A stretch of 26,752 nt of DNA from CAZAGD01 sp049699975 (GTDB lineage Bacteria; Desulfobacterota; SM23-61): assembly GCA_049699975.1 (NCBI GenBank), contig JBNAWB010000028.1:1-26752 (forward strand), read 5' to 3'. Shown here one piece after another: positions 5,868 through 14,571 of this stretch. Within the stretch, counting starts at the first letter, position 1; the number at the start of each line of letters is the position of its first letter. Both the position numbers and the translations under genes were made by a program. The notes beneath the pieces were generated by a model, which had not been told where the DNA came from, did not search any database, and worked only from the letters and a program-made list of their open reading frames with translations.

Positions 5868-7193
5868 GTGGAACCTTTAAAAAAGAAAACCAGGGTATAT
5901 TTTAACAAAAAGTTAATTTTTTATATCTTTCTCTCGGCCACAATTATCTTGGGCGGGATATGGTTCATCTTCTTCCGCCATTATCCGCTAGAAAATTCTC
6001 TGGTCATTTATCCATTTGATTTCCCTCCTTCCCCTCCCCTTCCTCAAATTTTTTCTGGTCAAATTGGACGGGGCGAAAGCTTGTCTTCGGCTCTAAAAAA
6101 ATTGTCCAAATTATCCTCCGCAGAGATCGAAGCAATTTGTCAGCAATTGAAAAAAATGACCAACCTGCGGCGTCTTAAGCCCGGAGATTCTTTCCAAGTG
6201 GAATTGGATTGGGAGGGGAAATTTATTAAGTTTTCCTTAGCCCTTAGCCCGGTTGATATTTTTCAGGTCTCTCTTGATTCCTCAGGAAAATGGATAGGGG
6301 AAAAAAAAGACGTACCTGTTGATAAATACTGGACTCAAGTTTCAGGAGAAATTACTTCTAACCTTTTTTCAGCCATGAATGATCTTCAAGAAGAAGACCA
6401 GTTAGTTTTAGATTTTGCGGATATATTTGCTGCGGAAATAGACTTCCACAGCGATCCCCAGCCTAATGACCGATTTCAAATTGTTGTAGAAAAATATTAT
6501 ACAGGAAAAACTTTTGTGAAATATGGGCGCATTCTTTATGCTGCTTACCAAAACCGCACCCGGAAAGTAGAGGCTATTTATTTTCCTACCCCCGCGGGAG
6601 GTGGGTATTATACTCCCCAGGGAGAATCTTTGAATAAAGCCTTTTTGAAATCTCCATTGAAATTCACCCGCATTAGTTCCACCTATACATCGCGCCGACG
6701 CCATCCCATTCTGGGCGGAATTCGCCCGCACTACGGGGTTGATTACGCTGCCCCTTTAGGCGCCCCCGTTTGGGCTGTGGCTGAAGGAATTGTTAGTTTC
6801 TGTGGCTGGAATAAAGGCTTTGGCAACCAAGTAATCATTAATCATGCGCGTGGTTATAAAAGTATGTATGGTCATCTGAGTCGTTTTGCGCCGGGCCTAA
6901 GGAAAGGTAAAAAGGTCCGCCAGAAAGAGGTCATCGGATATGTCGGATCTACTGGTTTAGCTACCGGGCCGCATCTCGATTTTCGGCTGGTTAAAAACGA
7001 TATTTTTCGCAACCCTCTTAAAGAAATTTCTCCGCGTGCTGCCCCTTTACCTAAAAAGGAAATACCGTCCTTTAAGGAATTTAAAAACTCTCTTGAGCAA
7101 TGGATAGCCACCGGAGAGAAAAATCGATTTATAACTTCTTTTAGCTCCCGAGAAAGGAAGATTGGAGATGAGAGCAGTTATCCAAAGAGTTAG
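5868..7193 (+). CDS. Membrane-anchored M23 family peptidase
   Basis: Likely cuts or helps remodel peptidoglycan peptide cross-links in the periplasm. The 441-residue protein has a basic N-terminus, one TM segment at about 17-37, a periplasmic region with an OapA/LysM-like helical segment (about 65-130: RGESLSSALKKL, LRRLKPGDSFQV), and a LytM/M23 domain at about 270-390. The zinc site H288-x3-D292 (HYGVDY) and H336 (MYGHLS) are present, but the final HxH is H369-L-D371, so the third ligand would be Asp. The start is GTG; an in-frame stop at 5847-5849 leaves no earlier choice, and ribosome-site similarity is weak. The 3' end overlaps dtd by 26 bp. It may be an active enzyme with an Asp ligand or an EnvC/NlpD-like activator. 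Confidence 0.85.
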   Translation: MEPLKKKTRVYFNKKLIFYIFLSATIILGGIWFIFFRHYPLENSLVIYPFDFPPSPPLPQIFSGQIGRGESLSSALKKLSKLSSAEIEAICQQLKKMTNLRRLKPGDSFQVELDWEGKFIKFSLALSPVDIFQVSLDSSGKWIGEKKDVPVDKYWTQVSGEITSNLFSAMNDLQEEDQLVLDFADIFAAEIDFHSDPQPNDRFQIVVEKYYTGKTFVKYGRILYAAYQNRTRKVEAIYFPTPAGGGYYTPQGESLNKAFLKSPLKFTRISSTYTSRRRHPILGGIRPHYGVDYAAPLGAPVWAVAEGIVSFCGWNKGFGNQVIINHARGYKSMYGHLSRFAPGLRKGKKVRQKEVIGYVGSTGLATGPHLDFRLVKNDIFRNPLKEISPRAAPLPKKEIPSFKEFKNSLEQWIATGEKNRFITSFSSRERKIGDESSYPKS

Positions 7194-7620
7194 TCAGGCG
7201 AAAGTAAAAGTTTCCGGCAATATAGTGGGAGAAATTGGGCCAGGGCTATTAGTTTTTTTAGGCATAGGAAAAGAGGATACTTCAGCTGATGCCGATTACC
7301 TTTTAGAGAAAATCATAAATTTACGCATTTTTGAGGATGAAGCAGGAAAATTCAATCTTTCCCTCTTGGATTGGGCAGGAGAGATAATGGTGGTTTCTCA
7401 GTTTACCTTGTATGCCGACTGCCGCCAGGGACGACGGCCCTCCTTTACGGCCGCCGCGCCAGCCGAGATGGCTCGTTCTCTCTACGATTTTTTTTTAGAA
7501 AGAGCTCGGCAGAAAGGCCTACGGGTGGCCGCCGGTATTTTTCAAGCGCGTATGGAAATAGAATTAACCAATGTTGGTCCAGTTACCATTCTGCTGGACA
7601 GCTCTAAAAATTTTTGCTAA
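7168..7620 (+). CDS. dtd: D-aminoacyl-tRNA deacylase
   Basis: Hydrolyses D-amino acids (and glycine mis-charged on tRNA-Ala) from tRNA, protecting translation. The 150-residue protein starts MRAVIQRVSQAKV and carries SQFTLYAD and the C-terminal NVGPVTILLDS with the Gly-cisPro signature, at full family length. ATG 7168 is preferred over the TTG 6 bases upstream because it gives the conserved N-terminus and GGAAG lies 7 bases before it. It overlaps the end of the M23 gene, so the two are probably cotranscribed. Confidence 0.95.
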   Translation: MRAVIQRVSQAKVKVSGNIVGEIGPGLLVFLGIGKEDTSADADYLLEKIINLRIFEDEAGKFNLSLLDWAGEIMVVSQFTLYADCRQGRRPSFTAAAPAEMARSLYDFFLERARQKGLRVAAGIFQARMEIELTNVGPVTILLDSSKNFC

Positions 7621-8034
7621 AAAGGAAAAATATAACGTTTCGTTGAGAATTAAATCTGACTTATTAATGAAAGCATCAAATGTTTTACTCCTTTTCATAG
7701 AAAAGCTGTCATGGCGAGCCCGAAGGGCGTGGCCATCTCTTTAATTTCAAGGTGTTACGAGATCGCCACGGTCGCTCCGCTCCCTCGCGATGACATTATG
7801 ACCCAGTCTTGTTGGGGAAAGGAGTTGCTCTGTATTACATGCTTGTAAGCTCTTTAAATTTTGTTAAGCACCCCCTATTCTCCTTTGGCAAAAAGTAAGA
7901 AAATATATGCCAGATTAATTTATTATTTGTCCTACATTTTCCACTCTCCACTTGGCAAAGAGAGATGGAGGGATTAAGTTGCCGATATAATTTTATGAAT
8001 AAATTTAAAAATCTGACAAGGAGGAAATTTAAAG
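7621..8034. other. Repeat-containing intergenic region
   Basis: A 414-base gap with no supported gene. It contains copy 2 of the GTCATCGCGAGG repeat (7708-7802) and a weak hairpin CCACTCTC/GAGAGATGG at 7941-7968. AAGGAGG lies just before the acyl-CoA dehydrogenase start at 8035. I see no convincing promoter. Confidence 0.4.
7708..7802 (-). repeat. Interspersed repeat, copy 2 (inverted relative to 601-691)
   Basis: Begins GTCATGGCGAGCCCGAAGGG and ends CTCGCGATGACATTATGAC. Its reverse complement aligns end to end with 601-691. Similarity may continue past 7802, where the reverse complement CAAGACTGGGTCATAAT resembles CGAGACTGGGTCAAAAT near 26619-26635. Confidence 0.7.
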
Positions 8035-9177
8035 ATGATTGACTTTACTTTGAGTGAAGAACAAAAAGCTTTACAAAAATTGGCCCGCGATTTTGCTCAA
8101 AAAGAGATTGCGCCCGTAGCCTTAAAGTATGACAAAGACCCGCAATTCCCTGGAGAAATAATCAAAAAAGCCCATGCGGCCGGCTTGATGAATTTGACCT
8201 GCCCGAAAGAATATGGCGGCCAAGGCTTAGGATTAGTGAATGCGGCAATCATCTCTGAAGAAATGAATGTGGCCTGTGTGGCTATTACCGGCATGATCGG
8301 AATTAATTCTTTGGCTTGCGCCCCCATTTTAGTGGGTGGTTCTGATGAGCAAAAGCGCCGCTTTTTAATTCCCCTAAATCAATCAGGGAAGACGGCTTCT
8401 TTCGGCTTAACGGAGCGAGAAGCTGGTTCCGATGCCGGGAGTTTAAGAACCGCAGCTAAGCTCGACGGCGATCATTATATATTGAACGGGCAAAAGTGTT
8501 TTATTACCAATGCCAGTTATGCTGCTTTTTATACTATTTTCGCTACTATTGATCCGTCCAAAAAGACTAAAGGTATCTGTGCCTTTGTCGTACCGCGGGA
8601 GTCTCCGGGTTTATCCATCGGCAAAGTGGAAGACAAAATGGGTCAACGAGCGCTCAATGTAGCGGAGGTAATCCTGGAGAACGTCATAGTGCCTAAAGAA
8701 AACCGCTTGGGCGAAGAAGGAGAAGGGTTCAAATTTGCAATGGAAGCGTTGGATGAAGGCCGGGTGAACATAGCTACCGTGGGTGTAGGATTAGCCCGCG
8801 CAGCTTTTGAAGCAGCCTTAGATTATGCGAAAAAAAGGGTACAATTTGGCAAGCCGATTGGAACTTTCCAAGCTTTGAATTTTATGCTGGCTGATATGGC
8901 GGCCGCCGTAGAGTCAGCTCGTCTGCTAACCTGGTATGCGGCCTCTTTAGCCGATCATGGTCAAAGATATACCAGAGAAGCAGCCCAGGCCAAGTTTTAT
9001 GCCACGGACGTAGCTATGCGGGTGACTACTGACGCGGTGCAGATCCATGGAGGTTATGGGTACACAAAGGAATATTTAGTAGAGAAGCTCATGCGCGACG
9101 CTAAACTTACCCAGATCTATGAGGGGACTAACCAAATTAACCGCCTGGTAGCTGGAGGAGCGCTGATGCGCAGTTGA
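8035..9177 (+). CDS. Acyl-CoA dehydrogenase (short-chain/butyryl type)
   Basis: An FAD enzyme that introduces a 2,3-double bond into an acyl-CoA, or the reverse, with electron-transferring flavoprotein as partner. Full length at 380 residues. It has the three-domain ACAD fold: N-terminal helices, GLTEREAGSDAG (about 124-135) and CFITNA in the beta domain, and the C-terminal helices with RVQFGKPIGTFQ, QIHGGYGYTKEY and IYEGTNQINR. Glu363 in YEGT is the catalytic base, at the position used by short- and medium-chain enzymes. It lies 9 bases upstream of 4-hydroxybutyryl-CoA dehydratase, whose product is crotonyl-CoA, so crotonyl/butyryl-CoA is a reasonable substrate. No etfAB is in the window. 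Strong AAGGAGG before the ATG. Confidence 0.93.
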   Translation: MIDFTLSEEQKALQKLARDFAQKEIAPVALKYDKDPQFPGEIIKKAHAAGLMNLTCPKEYGGQGLGLVNAAIISEEMNVACVAITGMIGINSLACAPILVGGSDEQKRRFLIPLNQSGKTASFGLTEREAGSDAGSLRTAAKLDGDHYILNGQKCFITNASYAAFYTIFATIDPSKKTKGICAFVVPRESPGLSIGKVEDKMGQRALNVAEVILENVIVPKENRLGEEGEGFKFAMEALDEGRVNIATVGVGLARAAFEAALDYAKKRVQFGKPIGTFQALNFMLADMAAAVESARLLTWYAASLADHGQRYTREAAQAKFYATDVAMRVTTDAVQIHGGYGYTKEYLVEKLMRDAKLTQIYEGTNQINRLVAGGALMRS

Positions 9178-9186
9178 GGGGGAAAG

Positions 9187-10629
9187 ATGAAAACACCAGA
9201 GGAATATATTTCCAGTCTGCGCCAACTCAATTTAGAAGTTTACTTATTGGGGGAAAGGGTTTTCCAGCCGGTGGATCATCCCATTATTCGCCCTTCCCTC
9301 AATTCGGTAGCTATGACTTATAAACTTGCCCAAGAAGAGGCCTATCGAGACTTATTGACTACTACTTCCCATTTAACGGGCAAGCGCATAAACCGTTTTA
9401 CCGCCATTCACCAAAATGCTCAAGATTTAGTCAACAAAGTCAAGATGCAGCGCCTCTTGGGTCAAAAGACGGCTTCTTGTTTCCAGCGCTGCGTAGGTAT
9501 GGACGCGCTGAACGCTCTGTACAGCACGACTTATGAAATAGACGCCAAGTACAAGACTGCTTATCATGCTCGTTTTGGCGAATTCTTAAAAAAGGTCCAA
9601 GAAGAAGACCTGGTGGTGGATGGGGCGATGACCGACGTTAAAGGAGACCGCAGTTTGCGCCCCAGTCAACAGGCCGATCCAGATCTTTACCTGCACGTAG
9701 TGGCTCGCGAAAAAGGAGGAATAATTGTTCGCGGGGCTAAAGCTCATCAGACAGGGATGGTAAATGCGCACGAAGTAATCGTCATGCCCACCATGGCGCT
9801 GCGGGAAGATGAACAAGACTACGCTGTCTCTTTCGCTGTCCCCACGGACACAAAAGGTCTTTTTTTTATCTATGGCCGCCAATCCTGCGATACCCGCAAA
9901 TTAGAAGGGACGACGATTGATGTAGGTAATCACCAGTATGGGGGCCATGAAGTCTTAGCCATCTTCGATAACGTCTTTGTCCCCGAAGAAAGAATATTTC
10001 TTTGTGGGGAAACTGAATTTGTCGGAGTATTGGTAGAAAGGTTTGCCGGCTACCATCGCCAGAGTTATGGGGGATGCAAAGTGGGCGTAGGAGATGTGCT
10101 CATTGGCGCAGCAGCGTTAGCGGCCGAATATAATGGCACGGCCAAGGCCGCGCACATTATGGACAAAATTATTGAAATGGTCCATTTGAACGAAACCCTT
10201 TACTGCTGCGGATTGGCTTGTTCTTTCGAAGGTCATTTTACGTCGGCGGGAAATTTTGAAATCGATATGCTCTTGGCTAATGTGTGCAAACAAAATGTAA
10301 CCCGTTTTCCATACGAGATCGCTAGGTTAGCCGAGGACATTGCCGGCGGGCTAATGGTAACTATGCCTTCGGAAAAAGATTTGCGCCATGAACGTACTGG
10401 CCCTTATATTGAAAAATATCTCAAAGGAGTGGCCCATGTCCCTACAGAACACCGGATGCGCATTCTGCGGCTAATTGAAAATATCACCTTAGGAACCGCG
10501 GCCGTGGGCTACCGTACTGAATCGATGCACGGAGCTGGTCCACCCCAGGCTCAACGCATAATGATCCGCCGCCAAGCAGATTTAGAAAAGAAAAAAGAAT
10601 TAGCCAGGGTTATTGCGGGGATTAAATAG
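9187..10629 (+). CDS. abfD: 4-hydroxybutyryl-CoA dehydratase / vinylacetyl-CoA isomerase
   Basis: A radical-type FAD and [4Fe-4S] enzyme that dehydrates 4-hydroxybutyryl-CoA to crotonyl-CoA and isomerises vinylacetyl-CoA. The 480-residue protein is full length. All four cluster ligands are visible with exact spacing: C98 and C102 (CFQRC), H290 and C297 (HRQSYGGC), corresponding to C99, C103, H292 and C299 of the Clostridium aminobutyricum enzyme. SMHGAGPPQAQR lies near the C-terminus. It is 9 bases after an acyl-CoA dehydrogenase and upstream of an acyl-CoA ligase. Relatives of this family also serve in 4-hydroxyphenylacetate hydroxylation, but those lack the cluster ligands. Oxygen sensitivity of the known enzymes suggests anaerobic or microaerobic life. 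Confidence 0.93.
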   Translation: MKTPEEYISSLRQLNLEVYLLGERVFQPVDHPIIRPSLNSVAMTYKLAQEEAYRDLLTTTSHLTGKRINRFTAIHQNAQDLVNKVKMQRLLGQKTASCFQRCVGMDALNALYSTTYEIDAKYKTAYHARFGEFLKKVQEEDLVVDGAMTDVKGDRSLRPSQQADPDLYLHVVAREKGGIIVRGAKAHQTGMVNAHEVIVMPTMALREDEQDYAVSFAVPTDTKGLFFIYGRQSCDTRKLEGTTIDVGNHQYGGHEVLAIFDNVFVPEERIFLCGETEFVGVLVERFAGYHRQSYGGCKVGVGDVLIGAAALAAEYNGTAKAAHIMDKIIEMVHLNETLYCCGLACSFEGHFTSAGNFEIDMLLANVCKQNVTRFPYEIARLAEDIAGGLMVTMPSEKDLRHERTGPYIEKYLKGVAHVPTEHRMRILRLIENITLGTAAVGYRTESMHGAGPPQAQRIMIRRQADLEKKKELARVIAGIK

Positions 10630-10631
10630 GC

Positions 10632-10658
10632 CATCCCTAAAAATTTCCTTGAGGGATG
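10632..10658. other. Hairpin after the dehydratase gene
   Basis: CATCCCT (10632-10638) and AGGGATG (10652-10658) pair perfectly over a 13-base loop right after the stop codon. No T-run follows, so it is more likely an mRNA 3'-stabilising or attenuating hairpin than an intrinsic terminator. The rest of the gap to 10807 shows only AAAGGAGGT before the next gene. Confidence 0.4.
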
Positions 10659-10807
10659 AAGAATGTGTTCTCGTCTCCTTTGGTCAAGGCCGGGGCTAAG
10701 AGCGGGTGGCTAGCTCTTCTCGTTTAAGATAAAATATGAGGCAACTGCAGTCGCTAAATCCCCTCGCTATAACATAAAAACCCCACCTCACCCCAAAGGA
10801 GGTAAGT

Positions 10808-12346
10808 ATGGAAACCACTCTGGGTTATGCAGTGATGCGGAATGCGCGTAAGTATCCGCATAAAACAGCGATTAAATGCGGCGATCAACGCAGGACTTAC
10901 CAGGAATTAAATGAACGCTCCCACCGATTTGCTCTCGCCCTCCGCAACTTGGGCCTTAAGAAAGGCGACGGCCTGGCCACCCTCTCTTTAAACTCCTTGG
11001 AACTTATGGAAATATACATCGCCCATCTAAAATTGGGATTGGTTACCGTGCCCCTTAATGCTTGGGGCACTGACCGGGATGTGCAATATCAAATAAGTTT
11101 TACTGGTTGTCAGACAGTTATCTTTCAGCAAGAGTTTCAAAGCCGCATCGAAAAGATTCGCCCTCAATTGCCCGAGGTTAAAAATTGGATTAGTATCGGC
11201 TCGCCGATATTTTCTGGTTGCCTAAGTTATGAGGAATTAATTGGGCAACAAAAATTCGCCGAATTCCCCCTGGAAGTCAAAGAAGAAGATCCTGCTTTCA
11301 TTATGTTTACTGGCGGGACAACTGGCTCTCCCAAAGGAGCTGTCTTGACCCATAAGTCCCTTTTGTGGAATATCATTAACGTTACTACAGAAATGCAAAG
11401 CCCTACTCCCCAGGATGTTATCTATTATCCCATGCCCCTCTTCCACACCGCGGCCATGAGCAGGTTTTTAGCTTATATGTACGCGGGAGGGACTTTTATA
11501 GTCACCCGCGAATTTAATGCCCAGAAATGCTTAAAAGTTATTGAAGAAGAAAAAGTTACGGCCATCACCGGCAACCCTACGATTTGGCGGGCCCTCCTCC
11601 TAGAAATGGAAAAACAAAAATACGATACCAGCTCCGTGCGCATGTACCTTTCTTCCCAAGGAATACTCCACGAAAGCCTCCAAAAAGCAATCGAAACTAA
11701 TCTTTTTCCACAAGCGAAAACCTATGTAAGCTATGCCCTCACCGAGGCTTCCCCAGGAGTGACCATTCTTAAACCGGAAGACCAACCTTTGGAATCGGGG
11801 AGCGTGGGTAAGCCCTATATGAGTATGGAAGTACGCATAGTAGACGATGAAGATCGAGACTTACCCGTAGGCGAAGTAGGAGAAATAATAGTTAAAGGAC
11901 CCTCGGTAATGAAAGAGTATTACCGCAACCCGGAAGAAACAGCTCAAGCTTTGCGGGGCGGATGGCTGCATACTGGCGATTTGGGAAAATACGATGCCCG
12001 CGGGTATCTTTATTTTGTGGACCGCAAGAAAGACATGATTAAAAGTGGTGGGTTAAATATTTACTCGAAAGAAGTAGAGGAAGTTTTAGCCCAACATCCT
12101 AAAATCGCTGAGGCAGTAGTTATCGGCGTGCCCGATGAAAAGTGGGGAGAAACCGTTAAAGCGGTGGTGGTGGTCAAAGAAGGAGAAAACTTGAGTGCGG
12201 AAGAGGTCATTCAATTTTGTCGGGAACGTTTGGCCAGTTATAAAAAACCAACTTCGGTAGCCTTTGTCGATGCCCTGCCCAAGACCAAGTTTGGCGGAAA
12301 GGTATTGAAGAGAGAATTAAGGGAAATGTTCACCAAAAAAAGTTAA
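10808..12346 (+). CDS. Acyl-CoA synthetase (AMP-forming, ANL superfamily)
   Basis: Activates a carboxylic acid to its CoA thioester with ATP giving AMP and PPi. The 512-residue protein has the P-loop FTGGTTGSPKGAVLTH (about 167-182), YALTE (309-313), GWLHTGDLG (385-393) with the ATP-binding Asp391, the hinge FVDRKKDMIKSGGLNIY, and LPKTKFGGKVLK with the catalytic Lys498. The overall look is of fatty-acid/aryl-acid CoA ligases; the chain length of the substrate cannot be read from sequence. It probably feeds the flanking acyl-CoA dehydrogenases or makes 4-hydroxybutyryl-CoA. AAAGGAGGT before the ATG predicts strong translation. Confidence 0.92.
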   Translation: METTLGYAVMRNARKYPHKTAIKCGDQRRTYQELNERSHRFALALRNLGLKKGDGLATLSLNSLELMEIYIAHLKLGLVTVPLNAWGTDRDVQYQISFTGCQTVIFQQEFQSRIEKIRPQLPEVKNWISIGSPIFSGCLSYEELIGQQKFAEFPLEVKEEDPAFIMFTGGTTGSPKGAVLTHKSLLWNIINVTTEMQSPTPQDVIYYPMPLFHTAAMSRFLAYMYAGGTFIVTREFNAQKCLKVIEEEKVTAITGNPTIWRALLLEMEKQKYDTSSVRMYLSSQGILHESLQKAIETNLFPQAKTYVSYALTEASPGVTILKPEDQPLESGSVGKPYMSMEVRIVDDEDRDLPVGEVGEIIVKGPSVMKEYYRNPEETAQALRGGWLHTGDLGKYDARGYLYFVDRKKDMIKSGGLNIYSKEVEEVLAQHPKIAEAVVIGVPDEKWGETVKAVVVVKEGENLSAEEVIQFCRERLASYKKPTSVAFVDALPKTKFGGKVLKRELREMFTKKS

Positions 12347-12390
12347 TCGGTAACAAAAAGTTTATATCTCTAAAAAGCGAGGCCACAATA

Positions 12391-13548
12391 ATGAAACATC
12401 CTATGTTTAGTCCAGAACACGAACTTTTTCGCGATGCGGTTAGAAAATTTGTAGAAAAAGAACTGACCCCCTTCGCCGAGGAATGGGAAGCGGCCGGCGA
12501 GTTCCCCAACAGTGTTTTTCGAAGAATGGGCGAATTAGGGTTCTTAGGATTGCGCTACCCTGAAAAATATGGCGGCCAGAATTGTGATTTTCTCTTTTCC
12601 ATAGTTCTGGCGGAAGAGCTGGGCCGCTGCGGCATGGGCTCAATTGGTATGGCCGTAGCTGTCCAAAACGAAATGGCCACGCCTCCCATCTTTAAGTTCG
12701 GTACGGAAGAACAGAAAATGAATTACCTCCTGCCCGCAAATAAAGGGCTTAAAATTGCCTGCTTAGGCATTACTGAACCCAATGCTGGCTCAGATGTGGC
12801 CGCCATTCAAACTACGGCCAAAAGGGATGGCGACCATTGGCTTATTAACGGGCGGAAAATTTTTATTACCAACGGCGTAAGAGCAGATTTTATTACCCTG
12901 GTGGCGCGCACGGGCGAAAAAAAGGGATATAAAGGCTTTTCCTTATTTTTAGTAGATAAAGGGACGCCTGGCTTTTTTGTGACCAGGAAATTAGATAAAT
13001 TAGGGATGCGCTCTTCTGATACCGCCGAGCTTCTCTTCGAAGATTGTCGTGTCCCGGCTACGGCCTTATTAGGAGAAGAGGGAAAAGGATTTTACCATAT
13101 CATGTGGGAGCTGCAGGGCGAAAGAATTATGGCGGCGGCCAATGCTGTGGCCCGCGCCCAAATGGCCTTAGAATTGGCTATGAAGTATGCCCAAGAAAGA
13201 GTCCAATTCGGAAAGCCTTTAGCTCATTTTCAAGTTACCCGCCATCGTTTAGCTGATATGGCTACGGAAATTGAAGCCGCTCGGCATTTAACCTATTATT
13301 GTGCCTGGCTTTTTCAAAGCGGCGAGTATCCGGTTAAAGAAATTTCCATGGCCAAGCTCTTGGCGGCGCAAGTGAGCGGTCGGGTTGCTGATGCGGCTCT
13401 GCAGATTTACGGGGGATATGGCTACATGATGGAATATCCCATCCAAAGGTATTGGCGAGATATTCGCTTGAGCCGCATCGGAGGCGGGACTGATGAAATC
13501 ATGAAGGAAATTATCGCCAATGAACTCTTGGGTAAAATTAAAAATTGA
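12391..13548 (+). CDS. Acyl-CoA dehydrogenase (long-chain/isovaleryl-type active site)
   Basis: A second FAD acyl-CoA dehydrogenase of 385 residues. It has GITEPNAGSDVAAIQ (about 126-140), FITNGVRAD, ERVQFGKPLAHFQ, QIYGGYGYMMEYP and SRIGGGTDEIMKEI. The Glu of short-chain enzymes is replaced by Gly365 (GGGT). A Glu in helix G, ELQGERIM (E244), occupies the place used by isovaleryl- and long-chain acyl-CoA dehydrogenases. The two dehydrogenases of this cluster therefore use different catalytic-base positions and probably different substrates. It follows the ligase by 44 bases and meets meaB tail to tail. Confidence 0.92.
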   Translation: MKHPMFSPEHELFRDAVRKFVEKELTPFAEEWEAAGEFPNSVFRRMGELGFLGLRYPEKYGGQNCDFLFSIVLAEELGRCGMGSIGMAVAVQNEMATPPIFKFGTEEQKMNYLLPANKGLKIACLGITEPNAGSDVAAIQTTAKRDGDHWLINGRKIFITNGVRADFITLVARTGEKKGYKGFSLFLVDKGTPGFFVTRKLDKLGMRSSDTAELLFEDCRVPATALLGEEGKGFYHIMWELQGERIMAAANAVARAQMALELAMKYAQERVQFGKPLAHFQVTRHRLADMATEIEAARHLTYYCAWLFQSGEYPVKEISMAKLLAAQVSGRVADAALQIYGGYGYMMEYPIQRYWRDIRLSRIGGGTDEIMKEIIANELLGKIKN

Positions 13549-13569
13549 ATAGGGGAGGATATATAACTT

Positions 13570-14556
13570 TCAGTTCTTGGGTTTATCTATCTGGTAGAGT
13601 TGGTAATATTTAGCAAAAGGTTCTGTTACCTTTTGCACATAAGAATAGGGATCCCTTTGGCGGTTAACTACCTGCTCAATAACTTCTTCAAAGGATAAAT
13701 CATATTTCAGCATTTTGTGAATATATTTGGATATTTCTTTTTCAATGAGGTCTATAATTTCTTCTCTGGCCCTTTCGTTCCTTTTTTTAATAAGTTCATT
13801 CCCCTCTTTTAAAAAGCGGCAGTGTTCTAAGATCTTAGCCGTGAGCTCAGAAACCCCTTCCCCCAAAGTAGCAATGGTCTTGATCACCGGCGGCCGCCAA
13901 GAACTAAGCTTGGGGCTTAAATCGAGCATTAAATTCAGTTCTATGACCAGGCGATCGGCCCCTTCCCGGTCGGCTTTATTCACCACAAAAATATCGCCGA
14001 TCTCCATAATCCCCGCTTTGAGCGCTTGAATTTCATCTCCTAAACCAGGAACGCAGATTAAAAGGGTTGTGTCCGCTGTTTTTACAATATCTACCTCATC
14101 TTGCCCGACACCCACCGTTTCAATTAAGATAAAATCTTTTCCAAAGGCATCCAGCACTTTGATCGTATCCGCCGTAGCTTTAGACAATCCCCCCAAAGTA
14201 CCTCGCGTGGCCATAGAGCGCACAAATACCCCTGGATCATTAGTAATATCCTGCATGCGCAAACGATCTCCTAACAAAGCACCGCCGCTAAATGGACTCG
14301 TCGGATCCACGGCAATTATACCCACCGTGTATTGTTGGCGCCGCAGCTCCTTGGTAATTTTGTCGGTCAAAGTACTCTTCCCCGATCCGGGTGGACCGGT
14401 AATGCCGATGGTGTAAGCGTGTCCTGTCTTCGGGTAGAGTTTTTTGAGGGCCTCCTGCGTCCCAGGAACTTCATTTTCTACCATAGTTATTAATTTGGCT
14501 AAAGCTCGTACGGAGCCAGAGAGGATTTCGGGCACTAATTCTTCAGGGGTAGGCAT
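13570..14556 (-). CDS. meaB: Methylmalonyl-CoA mutase-associated GTPase MeaB
   Basis: A G-protein chaperone that loads and protects adenosylcobalamin in methylmalonyl-CoA-type mutases. Walker A GPPGSGKS lies near residue 55, followed by DPTSPFSGGALLGDRLRM, ETVGVGQDEVDI and NKAD. The C-terminal dimerisation helices are present. Length is about 328 residues. The frame opens MMVMPTPEEL; I place the start at the third Met (14554-14556) because GAGG lies 9 bases before it, while the first Met abuts it. It is 15 bases after the ADP-forming synthetase subunit and clearly cotranscribed. No mutase or B12-binding subunit is in the window, so its client is encoded elsewhere. Confidence 0.93.
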   Translation of the reverse strand: MPTPEELVPEILSGSVRALAKLITMVENEVPGTQEALKKLYPKTGHAYTIGITGPPGSGKSTLTDKITKELRRQQYTVGIIAVDPTSPFSGGALLGDRLRMQDITNDPGVFVRSMATRGTLGGLSKATADTIKVLDAFGKDFILIETVGVGQDEVDIVKTADTTLLICVPGLGDEIQALKAGIMEIGDIFVVNKADREGADRLVIELNLMLDLSPKLSSWRPPVIKTIATLGEGVSELTAKILEHCRFLKEGNELIKKRNERAREEIIDLIEKEISKYIHKMLKYDLSFEEVIEQVVNRQRDPYSYVQKVTEPFAKYYQLYQIDKPKN

Positions 14557-14571
14557 GACCATCATCCTCTC

